64,000 nt of DNA from Glandiceps talaboti (lineage: Eukaryota; Hemichordata; Enteropneusta; Spengelidae): positions 14,538,500 to 14,602,499 of the forward strand of contig NC_135558.1 in assembly GCF_964340395.1 (NCBI RefSeq), read 5' to 3'. Positions 40,403 to 54,699 of this stretch are shown piece by piece (within the stretch, counting starts at the first letter, position 1; every line of letters starts with the position of its first letter). The notes under the pieces are model-generated. The model worked only from the letters and a program-made list of their open reading frames with translations, had not been told where the DNA came from and did no database searches. The translations under genes and the position numbers were made by a program.

Positions 40403-41956
40403 CATGTGTGAGTATTAGTGACTGTAGCACTACGAGGTAGTGTGGGCACCAGTGGACTGTGAGTTGTGGTGGTTTTGGTGTTGTTGGTGGTGGTGGTGAT
40501 AGCAGTGGGAGTGGGTAGGGGGTGGTAGGGGGGAGTATGAATGATGATGGTGACTTCAGAGGCAGAATTAATGGTTTGGGTCATGGGCAACGATTGATAA
40601 TACAGACATTATTAAGTCAGTCAATTTAGTTGGTGTATTTCATTTAGCTCACATACGTCGTTAAGATCCTTCGGGCAAAAGACGTCTATATTTAGAATAT
40701 AGGGAACCATATGGCTTCGTTGAGTAAGGTATGAGTGGATCGCAATAATTTACACTTGCAGAGAGATTCACATTTCATCTAATGAATTATTATCTAATAT
40801 AGTTTATTCAATAAGAGTGATAGAGAATCCAAACTCGCACTGTATACAAACACGTACTACAACCTAACATCGTCGTAAACCACAACCTCTTTTACGGCAC
40901 CGTCCAAGACGCATCGCACTTCGAAGTGTCGTGGAAGAAATAACAGCTCTGGTTTGCGAGAATGGAGCCTAATCGTGTCAACATATACAAACACATTAAT
41001 TGTTATCGACATACAAGTATCTATATATTAATTAAAACTTTGACATGTAAGCGTATTCACTAGTATAAGGAACATCAATATACCAGGAAGCGTTGTAAGC
41101 TGAACATATGGAAATATGTTATTGGCATTATCAACCCCAGGAAGTTAGTTACTTTGTTGACTGTAAGATCTGTGAAAAAAAAACCATGACAAGACATCAT
41201 TTTGTAAAAGTCAACATTACGCCAGGAATTATATTAAAGACATTTCAAATGCTTTGGGCGCTGGACATTCATTTCATATCACTTAACTTTTGCACTGTTG
41301 TCAGAAAAAAATGAAACACATCGATTGCACCTTGATTGTTCGTTCAGTGGAACAGAAAAGCCTATGGGTTTTAGTAGATATGAATATTTATTAGATGCAT
41401 ATTCAATAGTCATGACTCCTTATAACTTGTTTCCCTCAGATAAATAGTCATAAATAAAGGTTCAATTTGCTGGTTTTTTTTGGAAACCGAACGAAAATTA
41501 TGTGATGTGAAACCACTCTAAAAAAAATACTGAAAGTTTGTGAAAATACTTTTATTTCCTGGTTTGGCGTTCCCCTTTTAACAAATATATGAAGTGGCGA
41601 TACTGAAAATGTATATTTTTTTCTTGATATTACTCTACCAAAAAATGGTTACTACTTAAGATTTCTTCCCAACATCTTTCTCCCTTCTAGGATATCCTTG
41701 CCCACTGTAAAATATTCTGATTGTAATATCGCTCTCTCTGAATGTTTCTATTTCTTATTGAATCAGACAGTGATGGATGTGGCAATAACAACACGCAAAC
41801 ACCAATTGAACCTTTTATTTCAAACTCATGGCATTTAGAAATGAAAGTTGATGATACAGACCGTTCGGCAAAAGTTACCATCTATGCTTGCCTGTGGTAT
41901 TTTAGTAACATTATCTTTAGTAATGGAATAGCGTTTCCATGGTGACGACTTGATAC

Positions 41957-42136
41957 CTAAAGATGTTAATTAATTAATTATTCAAACAATTCATTAATCA
42001 GTTAATTAACAGATGCATATTTATTTATTTCTCTTTTCTTTTTTTTCTAAAGATATTAATTAATTAATAAAACAATCCATTATTCAATTAATTAACAGAT
42101 GCATATTACTTATTTCTCTTTTCTCTTTCCTTTACA
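41957..42136 (+). repeat. 90-bp tandem duplication at the intron 3' end
   Basis: Copy 1 is 41957-42046 and copy 2 is 42047-42136. Both run from ctaaagat(g/a)ttaattaatta through cagatgcatatt to a pyrimidine tract ttatttctcttttct. Differences are few (about 10-12 substitutions and small indels), so the duplication is fairly young. The duplicated part includes the branch-site region and the pyrimidine tract, so both copies carry acceptor potential. Confidence 0.85.
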
Positions 42137-42137
42137 G
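42122..42137 (+). promoter_or_regulatory. 3' splice site of the peptide-gene exon
   Basis: A pyrimidine-rich tract (ctctttcc) runs into tttacag with the AG at 42136-42137, so the exon starts at 42138 and leaves a 25-nt 5'UTR remnant before the ATG. The site lies at the end of the second copy of a 90-bp tandem duplication. The first copy ends in a similar tract with ctaaag (AG at 42050-42051), which could act as an alternative acceptor. Confidence 0.65.
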
Positions 42138-42162
42138 CTTTGTACGTATATCACACACAAAA

Positions 42163-42501
42163 ATGGAAACGAAAATCGTTATAGCTGTTGCCTTGGTTAC
42201 TTTAGCATCGCTGATTCTGGTGATCGAAGGTTGTGATGGACCAAATTGTTTTAACCCACAGTGGAAGAAAGACGCGGAATCACGTTTCTACGATGAAGAC
42301 ACCAAAGATCTTCTAGCACAGGAACGAGAAAGAGAACTAAAACTTAGAGAAGCAGTGAAAACCTTCTTCGAGCTTTTGATTCCAGAATCAAAAGAATACC
42401 GTGACAGAAGAGCCCCATACAAGACCAGAAACGCAGACGACAAGAGACGAGGTTTTGGTAGCCGTATTATCACACTGAAGAAGAGTGCAGACACTCAATA
42501 A
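42163..42501 (+). CDS. Secreted peptide precursor, prohormone-like (112 aa)
   Basis: Seen: ATG in a good context (A at -3, G at +4), 25 nt after a strong acceptor (pyrimidine tract then ttacag at 42132-42137), and a stop at 42499. Residues 1-23 form a signal peptide (METK, hydrophobic core, LVIEG), with likely cleavage before Cys24. Residues 24-34 are CDGPNCFNPQW, with two cysteines four residues apart, followed by Lys-Lys at 35-36. A charged, probably helical spacer (37-81) follows. More basic sites are RR 82-83, KRR 94-96 and KK 106-107; the last two bracket GFGSRIITL. Inference: after signal removal and dibasic cleavage the first product would be an 11-residue disulphide-looped peptide, an arrangement typical of neuropeptide precursors. 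No amidation glycine precedes the Lys-Lys. I do not recognise the family; an ordinary small secreted protein is the alternative. The whole coding region is in one exon, and its composition is less AT-rich than its flanks. Confidence 0.8.
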   Translation: METKIVIAVALVTLASLILVIEGCDGPNCFNPQWKKDAESRFYDEDTKDLLAQERERELKLREAVKTFFELLIPESKEYRDRRAPYKTRNADDKRRGFGSRIITLKKSADTQ

Positions 42502-43500
42502 CTCAGCTATGTATGAATAACCCTAGCTGTCTGTAACACCAGGCTCGAAGCTTGTGGCCAACCCCAAAAAAGAGAAGTTTTCACTCACTATGCACCAAAT
42601 TTTCCACACGATTTAACGCGTCGTCATTACCATTGTCTTGTGTTCAATAACGTTCACGAACGAAGTAAAAAAAAAACCAGCACAGCCGTCACATACCAGT
42701 CTCTTTCCCGAAGTCCTCGAACATATCAACGAATGTCGTGTTCTGTGAACGTCACTTAATAACATATCATCCCACACAACAGATGTAACATTTGATACTG
42801 CAGTGCCGTAACAGTTAAATAGTCTGCTCTTTAAAAAAAAAATTAAATGGTAGAAATTCTACTCGATAGCTATCGGCGGTATTTTATTTTTAAACTCAGA
42901 AGTAAAATAGAGCACTACCAAAGCTTTCATCTTTAGGTGTCATTAAAGAAGCTGATGTATCGACTTTTAGAATCTCATCTACGTGGAATAATTTGTCATC
43001 GTCTGTAACAATACTGAAGCGCGATTACTCAGAAACATTTTCTCTCCGAGTTCCATTTCCGTCTACTCTCCGCCTCGGGTTCAAAATTGAGTCGGACAAT
43101 AGGTACTGTTGATATTTTGTAGAATGTAGTTCGACATAAATGTTTGTGCTTAAGTGAACCTTTTGAGAGAGGTTGGGAACAAGTGAATACATGACTGTAA
43201 ATAGCAATGTGACAAACTTGGTGCATAGTTCACTACTTGTGAGTATGAGCTGAAACTCAACATCTGGCACAACGTCTGTTATAATTTTCAACTACCCTTC
43301 GAGTCGCTGTTACCTGTGCAAGGCTGTATAATTACACTATGCCTGTGTTATACATATTTATAAATACATATATTTCTTCACAAAAACAAACAAAAAAATC
43401 CTAGCTCTTGTTTTGTGTTTTTGTTCAAAGTTTTTATGTTGTAGATGCTGTCAGAAATGCTTTCTTTTCTGAACACGAATAAAGTAGAAATTATCCAAGA
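42502..43500 (+). other. Probable 3'UTR with poly(A) signal
   Basis: No conserved-looking reading frame continues after the stop at 42499. The first clear canonical AATAAA in this strand is at 43478-43483, which would give a ~1 kb 3'UTR with cleavage near 43500. A purine/CAA-rich low-complexity stretch (43586-43655) begins just beyond. The end point is inferred, as no transcript data are available. Confidence 0.45.
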
Positions 43501-43585
43501 CGAAAGCTTGACTATTTCTAACATAATTGTTTGCGGTTGTCCATCATTTCATTGCCAATACACGAAGTTAAATTTGATTTAAAAA

Positions 43586-43655
43586 CAACAACAGCGGCGG
43601 CAGCAGCAGCACAAAAAAACAACAAAAAACAACAACAACAACAAAAAAAAAAAAA
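43586..43655. repeat. CAA/CAG-rich and poly(A) stretch
   Basis: aacaacaa, gcggcggcagcagcagc, then caacaacaac and A13. Low complexity just past the peptide gene's poly(A) signal. Confidence 0.85.
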
Positions 43656-43934
43656 TGGATGACTAAGGTTTTATTCAAATTTTGAATACTGACGAACAGT
43701 TCCAGTATGTTTGACTGTTACTGATAAACACGGAGAAATTGTTGTTCAATAGAAGAAACAAACTCTGGACAAATATATACTTGATAATGTCAATATGTAC
43801 ATGTCACATCATACAAGAGAATAATATTATATTTAGTTACGTTCCACACACTTGTTGTTCACAACAGGTGTGACAAACGTCCACAGTAGCGTTGACAGTT
43901 GGTAAATAATAGATATATTCTATACACACGTCAT

Positions 43935-43935
<1 letters not shown>

Positions 43936-44030
<95 letters not shown>

Positions 44031-44120
44031 GCGGAAGGACAGACAGACAGACAGACAGGCAGACAGACAGACAGGCAGGCAGGCAGACAGACAGGCAGAC
44101 AGAGACAGAGAGACAGCGGA
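43936..44120. repeat. (GA)n-(CAGA)n array
   Basis: About 46 GA units to 44027, then caga/cagg tetramers. Confidence 0.97.
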
Positions 44121-44299
44121 AGAGAGGTACTTACATGTAAACAGATTGACGGACGGCCAGACTGACACCCAAGCAGAAACTGACTACGCGGGACTGTGAG
44201 ACACAAAGGTTCAGAGATTGATGCAGAATAGATAACCAACATGGCAGACATATAGAGTTCAAACATAAATATTCAGTTGTTAAAAAGACAGACGTACCT

Positions 44300-44376
44300 A
44301 CATAGAGACAGACAGACAGATAGACAGACAGATAGACAGACAGACAGACAGATAGACAGACAGATAGACAGACAGA
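44300..44376. repeat. (CAGA/TAGA)n
   Basis: About 18 tetramers alternating caga and taga. Confidence 0.95.
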
Positions 44377-44475
44377 TTCACGAAAATGAAGACAACACCA
44401 AGGACTGTCACGTCATGAAGTTAAAAAAGTAGGTTCTCGTTGTTACATATACAGAGACGTTCACACAGTAAACAC

Positions 44476-44905
44476 CCACATACATACATACATACATATA
44501 CATACATGTACATACATATATACATACATACATACATACATACACACATACACGCACGCATGCATGCATGCATACATACATACATACATACATACATACA
44601 TACATACATACATACATACATACGCATACATACATACATACATACATATATACATACGCATACATACATACATACATACACAGACACACACACATACATA
44701 CATACATACATACATACATACATTCATTCATTCATTCATTCATTCATTCATTCATTCATTCATTCATTCATTCATTCATCCATCCATCCTTACATGCACA
44801 TACATACACACACATACATACATACATACATACATACATACGCATACATATACATACATACACAGACACACACATATACATAAATAGTATACATACATAC
44901 ATACA

Positions 44906-44939
<34 letters not shown>

Positions 44940-45040
44940 CATGCATACACAGACGCACACACATACATACATACATACATACATACATACATACATACAT
45001 ACATACATACATACATACATACATACATACATACATACAT

Positions 45041-45075
<35 letters not shown>
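44476..45075. repeat. ~600-bp CATA/CATT/CAGA compound array
   Basis: CATA blocks with cgca, caca and tata breaks; a pure (CATT)15 at 44722-44782; a final (CAGA)n at 45040-45075. The interruption pattern repeats, suggesting internal duplications. Confidence 0.97.
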
Positions 45076-45189
45076 TAGGCAGAGACACATTTATATATAT
45101 ATACGCATATATATAATAATATAATATGTGTAATATATTTCCAATGAACTTGACTTTTGGAAATTCGCATTTTCAGTTACAATTTTGCG

Positions 45190-45690
45190 TAGGCAGATGT
45201 TGCGATCCCCGACATTAATATTCCATATTGGAATCCTCTGAGCCTTCACGAAAATGTGTGATGCACGTGAGGGACATATTTAATCAGGAATATACGATAT
45301 GAATCTATTGTGTCATTCGACAGCCAACTAACGGTTAATATCTCAGGGTTCATAAGGGGGTACATCTTATAACATACTGAACCTCCTAAAAGTACAATAA
45401 GTTCTTCACAATCATTAATCGACATTTTTCGTCGTTAGATTTGTGTCTGTGTAGTAAGACTATTCGTTATATAGTAGAATTATCATAGCCATGACGTGCA
45501 TTGGAAAGTAGATACATAGTATCAATTGAAAAGTGATAACATGAATTTTTTTTCATCAAAATATCCATTCACATTGGATGCGTACCGAAGTGGTAAAGGC
45601 AGGTCTTGCGACCTCCAACCCCTGTCAATCAATTAATATATACGACCTTCATAAAGGAAAAATGCAGATGATGTGGACCTTATCTTTAAG
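45190..45690 (+). repeat. Two related tRNA-like repeat fragments
   Basis: ggcagatgttgcgatcccc (45193) and ggcaggtcttgcgacctcc (45598) are followed in both by attaatat and ccttca...aaaatg. The second copy also has an A-box-like ccgaagtggtaaaggc. Possible old SINE heads; no intact B box is seen. Confidence 0.35.
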
Positions 45691-46230
45691 ACAAAGAATA
45701 GATTCTTCACTAACCTTCAATGTTTACTAACATAATCTTCATCTTTACCGACCAAAATTGATAGATAAAAGCCGTAATGATATGTAATCACGTTACAAGA
45801 TAGAAATATGAAGGAAAAAAAACATGAGATGCAATTAACAAGATAGATGGTCCATATATCCATAACATGTCTCCGATTTCTTCCGCGGATTAACATCTCT
45901 AATAAAGGAGATAGAATAATATTTCAAGTAATAGAAATTTCTTTCGCTAACCTATTAAGAATATTAAAAAAAGCTATGTAAAATGATAATGCAGCAAGTC
46001 AGTCTGTTGTTCAAGTAATCCCTCATCATGTTGAGACCTCCTAGAATATGCCAGGTTTGTTCTACATAGGTTCTGCCTTTCTAAGCTTCCAATTATGGAT
46101 AGTGTCTAATGATTAATAATGCACTTTGGGATGAAAATATTCGTCCCACGAGTTCTTACTCAAATCCGCTTATAATGCATAAGTTACTTAGACTCGGAGG
46201 AGGGGGGGGGGTAGCAATTTAAGGTAATTG

Positions 46231-46282
<52 letters not shown>

Positions 46283-46298
46283 ATGTATGTATGTATTC
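46231..46298. repeat. (TG)n-(TATG)n
   Basis: TG to ~46266, then ~8 TATG units. A G9 run lies just upstream at 46203. Confidence 0.97.
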
Positions 46299-47505
46299 GT
46301 TTTCATCTAACATTTGTTTTACTGTAGAGATGTCTTAATGGATTACATGTATCTAATTCTATGTCTATGACGTAATGCTTACGACAGCGGAAACCAATAT
46401 TTTAGCTAACTAAGATAGAAACAAACTAAACATAAATTAATATTGTGATGACATGCTGATACAAACTATTGAATGAATGAATGTCAGTTTAATTGAACTC
46501 ACTGTGACAGTGGAGTAGCGTTTTTTTTATGACTTTGGTGATTTTACAAGGTGCATTTTTTACTGACTTCCAATGTTTATACTATCGTAATAACATAGCG
46601 ATTATATCCGGACAGCAGCTAGTGCTCATCCTGATCTACCACATCAAATTACACATTGTTTGCGTCATCATTAAGCGCGACTTCCATAGTGGTAACATGA
46701 GCTAGATATGGATTCCAATAAACTTGAATAAACTGAGTTTAACCCCATGAAATTATCCAAAATACGACACGCAATAGATGTGCCACTCAAATACCCCCAG
46801 GTTGTAATTTAAGCGACCAAGCATATTAATATACAGCCAGAAGTACGATAGTGAAATGTCTATTACATGAGGTATCAAACACAGAAAGTGAAATATCGTA
46901 TGTATTAATGAATGGAACGTCAATTAAATCTAAAAATGTACATGACGAGTTGTTTATAACTTAAAGTGTGGTGTCATGAACTCCAACGAAGAAGACAAGT
47001 AATCGTTAAGATCTTCAAAAACCTTTAAAATATTCATAAATGCAGTCAAATTGTTGAATTGGTATAAGTTGTTGCCTTCAAGAAAGAAACACACGTTGTT
47101 CATTCTCGTCAAACTGGCGCCAATACTGTACAAAAAATCTTCAGAATACAAATGACTGTTCTTTTCCTCACTTCGAAATGCTGTTTTTTCAACAATCTCT
47201 TTACTTTTTCGTTTTAATGACGGTTTTACTTAATTTGCATGTGATAATTCATAAAAAATAACCCCTGAAGGATTAGTAGAAACAGTAATTTTGAGCCTGT
47301 GAATGTACAATCACTTTACAAATGTGCTATGATGAAAGTGTTCAAGACTTTCGAAAGTCAAACGAAATTTGATACTAGATAATTAATGATTATTGAACCT
47401 CTACACAGGATATTTATACACAGAGAACATCTTTACCTTGTTCCCAAAAAAGGTCATTTCTGTTGGACTTGATTTTAAAACTGTAAATAATGTTTTTCTT
47501 AATTC

Positions 47506-48048
47506 ATTAAAGTAGCCATGTGGTTAGGAAGTAGGCCCATATTTTGAACATATGATTGATGAAATAACAATGTGAAACAATATAGACTATATTAGTGTTC
47601 GTACTTCACAATTAAGTACATTACAATATATTGTGTAATAAAATTCTTACTGTATTTGCAGGAAGATAAAGTGTTTTTTTTTTTAAAAACATTAGGTAAA
47701 CATAGGTAATCTCTTGTAATAAATAGTAAAGACAAGTCAACAAAGCATATTGGCATGATAATGTCTCAGCATATGGAAAACCGACAGAGGCATTTCAGTC
47801 TGGACATGATGTAGCAACTACTTGTACTTACCTGGTTAATTTACAAATCACTTCCGATATTTACAATGACAAAACTTTTCATATAGATTTGTCTCTTGTT
47901 ATAATTTACTGATTTAGAAACACTTTCTAGTTTGTTCCATATTATATTTTTTCCATAATTATCGAGAAAAAATACCCCCAGTGAAATGTTTCTTCCACCA
48001 AAATGTCAAAATAAATACCCTTTTCCTATCAACATGACCACTTTTAAT
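47506..48048. mobile_element. MITE-like element, copy 3
   Basis: Left end ttaaagtagccatgtggtta, right end the reverse complement of ttaaaagtggtcatgttgat. The inverted ends share ~40 bp with indels. Interior caatatattg followed by gtaataaaa matches copy 2. It is longer (~540 bp), so it may carry an insertion or be a different subtype. Confidence 0.55.
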
Positions 48049-49004
48049 ATAATATCCTAAATGATATTATCTTACTTAAATTCTATAGCGTGGACAGTAC
48101 TTCAATATCCCAGCCGATACCATTTCTGAATCATGTGCATAACCTCGAGAAATTATATATGCCCACCTGGCTATTCATACGGCAACAGCTGGCAAATTAT
48201 ATTTAAGGCATTTGAAGACGTAAAGGGTAAAATATTCCACTATGGAAATTGATCTAAAGGACAATTTCAGTTAACAATATTTTAACGTGTTCGCCCTTTT
48301 AACTCCTTCTGGTGCTTCAACACATTTATCAAATTAATCCAATAAGCCCATAGTGTTATATAAAACTTTTTGAATTTTTCGGACCTTTTTAAGTATTCAA
48401 GATAATAGCTACTTACGTCAGTGATTGCATATTACCCTAGGGGATTATTCACAACCAATGATGTCACCGCTTTGGATTGAGTTATGTCAATTAAGACATA
48501 GCTCAAAATATGTTTTGAGATCCTTGAATGTATAGAATCTGATCGTCGATTTTATAACAATTGTGTCTAATTACTGCTTCAGGCTTATGTCATCAAAGAC
48601 TCCTTTCGTTAAATATTCAATAATTCGATCTGTTTTACTGATTTAGCCGCTCTAATTTCCTTCCATACTTTGTATATTGTATGTTGCGTGTCTGATACGT
48701 GATGTGATTGTTTTCTTTTTCGTGCGAGCATGTCAACTGTCCCACGCGGATCAATCCTGTAACTTGGATATTATGTTTTGTCGCTCAGTGAACAAAATAT
48801 ATATTCACTGAAACGGGTTGCAATGCAAATCAGCAGACTGGATATATTGTAATTATGTGTACTGCTGCACAAACACGTTTATCCACATATGATGCAATAC
48901 TGTGCAGGGTGTATGATATGAGTAAATTATTGTACCTAACAAGAAACATTAAAAAGGAACAAAAATCAAGTTGCAGCTGTTGCAGCCTTAATAAGTATTA
49001 CCTC

Positions 49005-49123
49005 ATGTCATGTCATGTCATGTCATCTCATCTTATTTTATCTCTTCTCAGCTGACCACACCTCACCTCACCTCACCTCACATCACCTCATCTCATCTTT
49101 TCTTATCTTATCTTATCTTATCA
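49005..49123. repeat. Drifting 5-bp-period repeat
   Basis: (TCATG)n at 49007-49025 passes into TCATC, ACCTC and finally (TTATC)n at 49105-49121. It shows the same period and style of unit change as 30960-31870 on the other strand. Confidence 0.75.
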
Positions 49124-49405
49124 GTCTGTTTATTGTGTTTGCCTACACCTACGATCATGGAGTCAAACGTAATGACATGAAAGTATCTCCCCTAAGGAAT
49201 TTCATTAAGATATTCCAGATATTCAAAGTGTGCCTACCCCCATTCAGATTAACAATTTACAAACGTATATCCACTAAGGCATTTGATGAGAATCACAAGT
49301 TTTCATGTTAAGTTTAAATATGCACGAAAATAGTTAAGTGTTTGAATATCAATATTTTATATACCGTGTGTAAGACATGTATCAGTCAAAGGCTTTTAAA
49401 CAAGG

Positions 49406-49413
49406 TGACGTCA
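49406..49413. promoter_or_regulatory. Perfect CRE palindrome
   Basis: TGACGTCA in unannotated sequence. Confidence 0.3.
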
Positions 49414-49661
49414 AACGTAATTGTAGGTAGCATGAATAAATCATATTTTTTTTGTTCATTCGCAAATGTTGTCAACACTACAAGATACTCTTTAACTTTG
49501 AAACGAGGATGATCCGTGCGAAAACCCGTTTATTGATTCAAAAACTGAAACATGATAGAACATTGGTGCGAGTACACCTGCTCATAAATTTAAGATTGTA
49601 GAATTCGAACCCTAAAGACAACTTCCCATAGCCGCATTCGATGTCGTATTAAGATTATACC

Positions 49662-49671
49662 ACACACAGAC

Positions 49672-49702
<31 letters not shown>

Positions 49703-49711
49703 CACACACAT
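49662..49711. repeat. (CAGA)n flanked by (CA)n
   Basis: Short array of ~7 caga units. Confidence 0.9.
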
Positions 49712-51078
49712 GTCAATTCGAATGCGAGCGAACAAAAAAACATGTTGGATGTATAATCAGGTTGTATACTTACTGGTAGTACGTCACGACAGCGAAAGTT
49801 AACGTCATTCGTTTTGTGTTGTTCGAAGTATGTGTCGAAGTGTTCACGGTTATCATTACTGCTCGATTCAAAACAAAATGCTTGCAGAGGTATGGTTAAT
49901 AGTTCCCCAGGTCAAGTCGTAGACGTGGAGTGACAAGGACCCTTAGGTCAATCGTATTTTACATGACTGGATGAAGAAAAGTATTCAACGATAATAACTA
50001 ATTGTTCCAGCAATAACTCTTTGTGGTTTGTATTTTAATATATGTTATAAGCTTAAGTACAGTGGTTAAAACATATGGGACATTTATATCTATTCAGTGT
50101 CAGCTGTTGAAATGGCTTAACTAGATGTTGATTTGTTTTGTGACCCCGGCATTTCCACTGAATCTGTGCACTGTCTGTCTTTTTTTTTTACATTTATGTC
50201 GTGCTGAAAACGAAATAGAAATAGCATGAAGAAATTTAACGTTAAGGTTTTTGTTTTTGTTCAAATGTAGAAAATATTTGTTACCGCCTTCATTCTTGTA
50301 AACAGTCTGATTTGTCAAATTCCTAATTAATGCAAACAAAACGGAAAGGTTACAAAGTGCAAAAGAACGTACTTTTTTATGACAAGAACTGATTTCAATG
50401 ATAAACAGAGGAAATCACTAAAGTCATTTCACTTTCATCAAATCTACATTTATTCTCGGTTGACCGTACCTAATTCCTTACAGGATAACATAAATCTTAA
50501 CCTTTGGTGAAAAAGTAAACTTAGTGTCAATCAATCTACCGAAAGAATATAATACTACTTATGAGCAAAGACTACAAGAACGTATGCCATACATTTTGCA
50601 TTCATCGAACTTTGCAGGCATGAAAGAAATCCAGTTAAAATCACTTTATCATCCTCAGAAATATTGAGTACTTTGCCACACTAATAAGTCGTTTGAAAAT
50701 CGCAAGAAATCACCATTCACTTTTTCTTTATGAATTAACAACTGAGGTACGGTTAATCACACTTAAGGTTACATGTATCTCAGTCAAAGATCTCCCCAAC
50801 AGATTATAATTCGTTTCAGGGGAAATGAAAAAGTTCGAGTTTTGCCTTTGTAAGTATAGGCTAATGACCGTACACATTCAGAGAACATAAAACTCGTAAA
50901 ACAGCTTAGCATCTTTTCTGTGCAGCAACCATCATCGGATTTAACACGTAATCGCTTGATAAATCCTGCCTAGGTCTACATTCGTTAAAATCTAGACACG
51001 TCGTTTGCTGTAGTAAATTGTTTGCTAAATATGGTTCAGCCATTGCTAAGTTTCAAAACGGATTAAGGAGATTGTCAG

Positions 51079-51300
51079 CTAACCCCTGAACAAGAGGAAT
51101 TTTATAAGTTTGCCTTTAATGATTCCTTAGCGGGTTTCCTACAATTCAGTCGACGTAAATCATTCACAGAAAGACACGAAGCAGACTCTGAGGTTCAGAT
51201 CGACCCTAATCCCAGTGAAGAAAGAGCAATCTGCCTGCAAGCAAGTATCAAGTACTTCTGCTCCTACTTTTACCTACTTATACAAGTAGGTACATCGTGA
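51079..51300 (+). CDS. Candidate exon of unknown gene
   Basis: There are 73 open codons from a possible acceptor (gtcag, AG at 51077-51078; weak pyrimidine tract) to TGA at 51298. An in-frame stop sits just upstream at 51064, so this could only be an exon. The start reads LTPEQEEFYKFAF, the middle has a PKA-like RRKS, and the part EADSEVQIDPNPSEE is acidic. The composition is more protein-like than the chance frames around it. Possible donors are at 51286 (caa|gtaggt) or a GC-type donor near 51240; otherwise it is a last exon with AATAAA at 51402. Family not recognised. Dozens of frames this long are expected by chance here. Confidence 0.25.
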   Translation, partial: LTPEQEEFYKFAFNDSLAGFLQFSRRKSFTERHEADSEVQIDPNPSEERAICLQASIKYFCSYFYLLIQVGTS

Positions 51301-51760
51301 TTCGACAAGGAGACTCTATCTTCGTTATGGAATATTAAAGTCTGTCAGCATACACATAGGAACACTCACGCCAAATTTGGTACTTTTATCCATCATGTAA
51401 CAATAAAGTTGTTAAGCCACCTTACTATACTAGTAATTTGTGGGTTTATTGTGCTTAGGATTTATAGAAATATGCGCTGTTTGATCTCGCTCATTACTCT
51501 TTCTGAAATCTAGGTAATATTATAGCATAAATATTGGCAACGATGTAATGATCGTCATGCTGATATTGCTATTCAGGATTTTAAGTTTAATTGTGACTAG
51601 TGACTTGCGACTCAATAACAATTATATTTCATATCAGAATTAATATATATTAACATATATAATAAGTACTATAGTAGGTTGGAATGATTTTGTGATTTTT
51701 CAATCTATTTGTGCATTGCAATCTATACCATGATGTGTACAACGTGTAGAAAGATTGGAT

Positions 51761-51804
<44 letters not shown>

Positions 51805-52011
51805 GCAGAATGAGATAGTGAGACAGAGACAGACAGAGAGAGAGAGACATACATACATACATACATACATACATACATACATACATACATACATACATAC
51901 ATACATACAGACAGACAGACAGACAAACAGGAAGGCAGGCAGAAACAGAAACATAAATAGATACATGCAGACAGACAGACAGACAGACAGACATACAGAC
52001 AGACAGACATT
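51761..52011. repeat. (GA)n-(CATA)n-(CAGA)n compound array
   Basis: GA to ~51803, CATA 51847-51908, then caga tetramers with gaaggcagg breaks. Confidence 0.97.
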
Positions 52012-54137
<2,126 letters not shown>

Positions 54138-54699
54138 TTTAGACAAAAGCATATCACTGGGGAGAAAACAATGTCTGTAATATTGTAAGAATTATAGACT
54201 AAACCTTATAAATTAAAATCGACATCACTCGCTGCAATTCTGATTTTCAGGTTCTTGAGATCTTCAAACGACGTTACAGCTTGTCAAAGTCTTTTACAAT
54301 GTTGGTATTAATTGCGTAATAGTGTCTGTTGTTAACGAGATTGTCTGGCGATTCTACTTTCCATGGGGATTTTCTGATGTGGTTGGCAATGTAGAATTTG
54401 TAATTGGGCAGCTGATTAAGTAATTTGTGGAAAGAAATGAAACTCGGACAGTTGATAGAGGTTCGACATAAATTATGTACTCTGGCACTTAGTTATTCAT
54501 GAATGCACTAATTGGCATGAAGTGAATGAGCCGTCTTTCCAGGGGCGGTAAATTTAAATGACTCAATTTCAAAGTTGGATACCAGAAATCACTCAGTGAT
54601 AGCTAGCATTCTCACCGTCAATATGCATTGCCTATTTTTTCCCCATTACACATCAAAAAATTCCGCTTAATTGTTTGGTCAGACCAACTTTCTTTGAAA

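Larger units (their letters stand above)
34395..41956. other. Possible long intron of the peptide gene
   Basis: Holds the CRE pair (37430/37550), the CRE at 38494, the 140-bp duplication (38962) and a TATG array (40345). The two overlapping frames at 36050-36377 are discussed as a finding. No other exon was found. Confidence 0.3.
45076..47505. other. No gene; tRNA-like fragments and a TG/TATG array
   Basis: Beyond those repeats only short chance frames are present. Confidence 0.55.
48049..51078. other. No gene seen
   Basis: The pentamer repeat at 49005 and the CAGA array at 49662 are the only structured parts. Confidence 0.55.

Noticed and set aside
44408-45170. Many 88-182-codon frames
   Set aside because: Microsatellite translations open on both strands.
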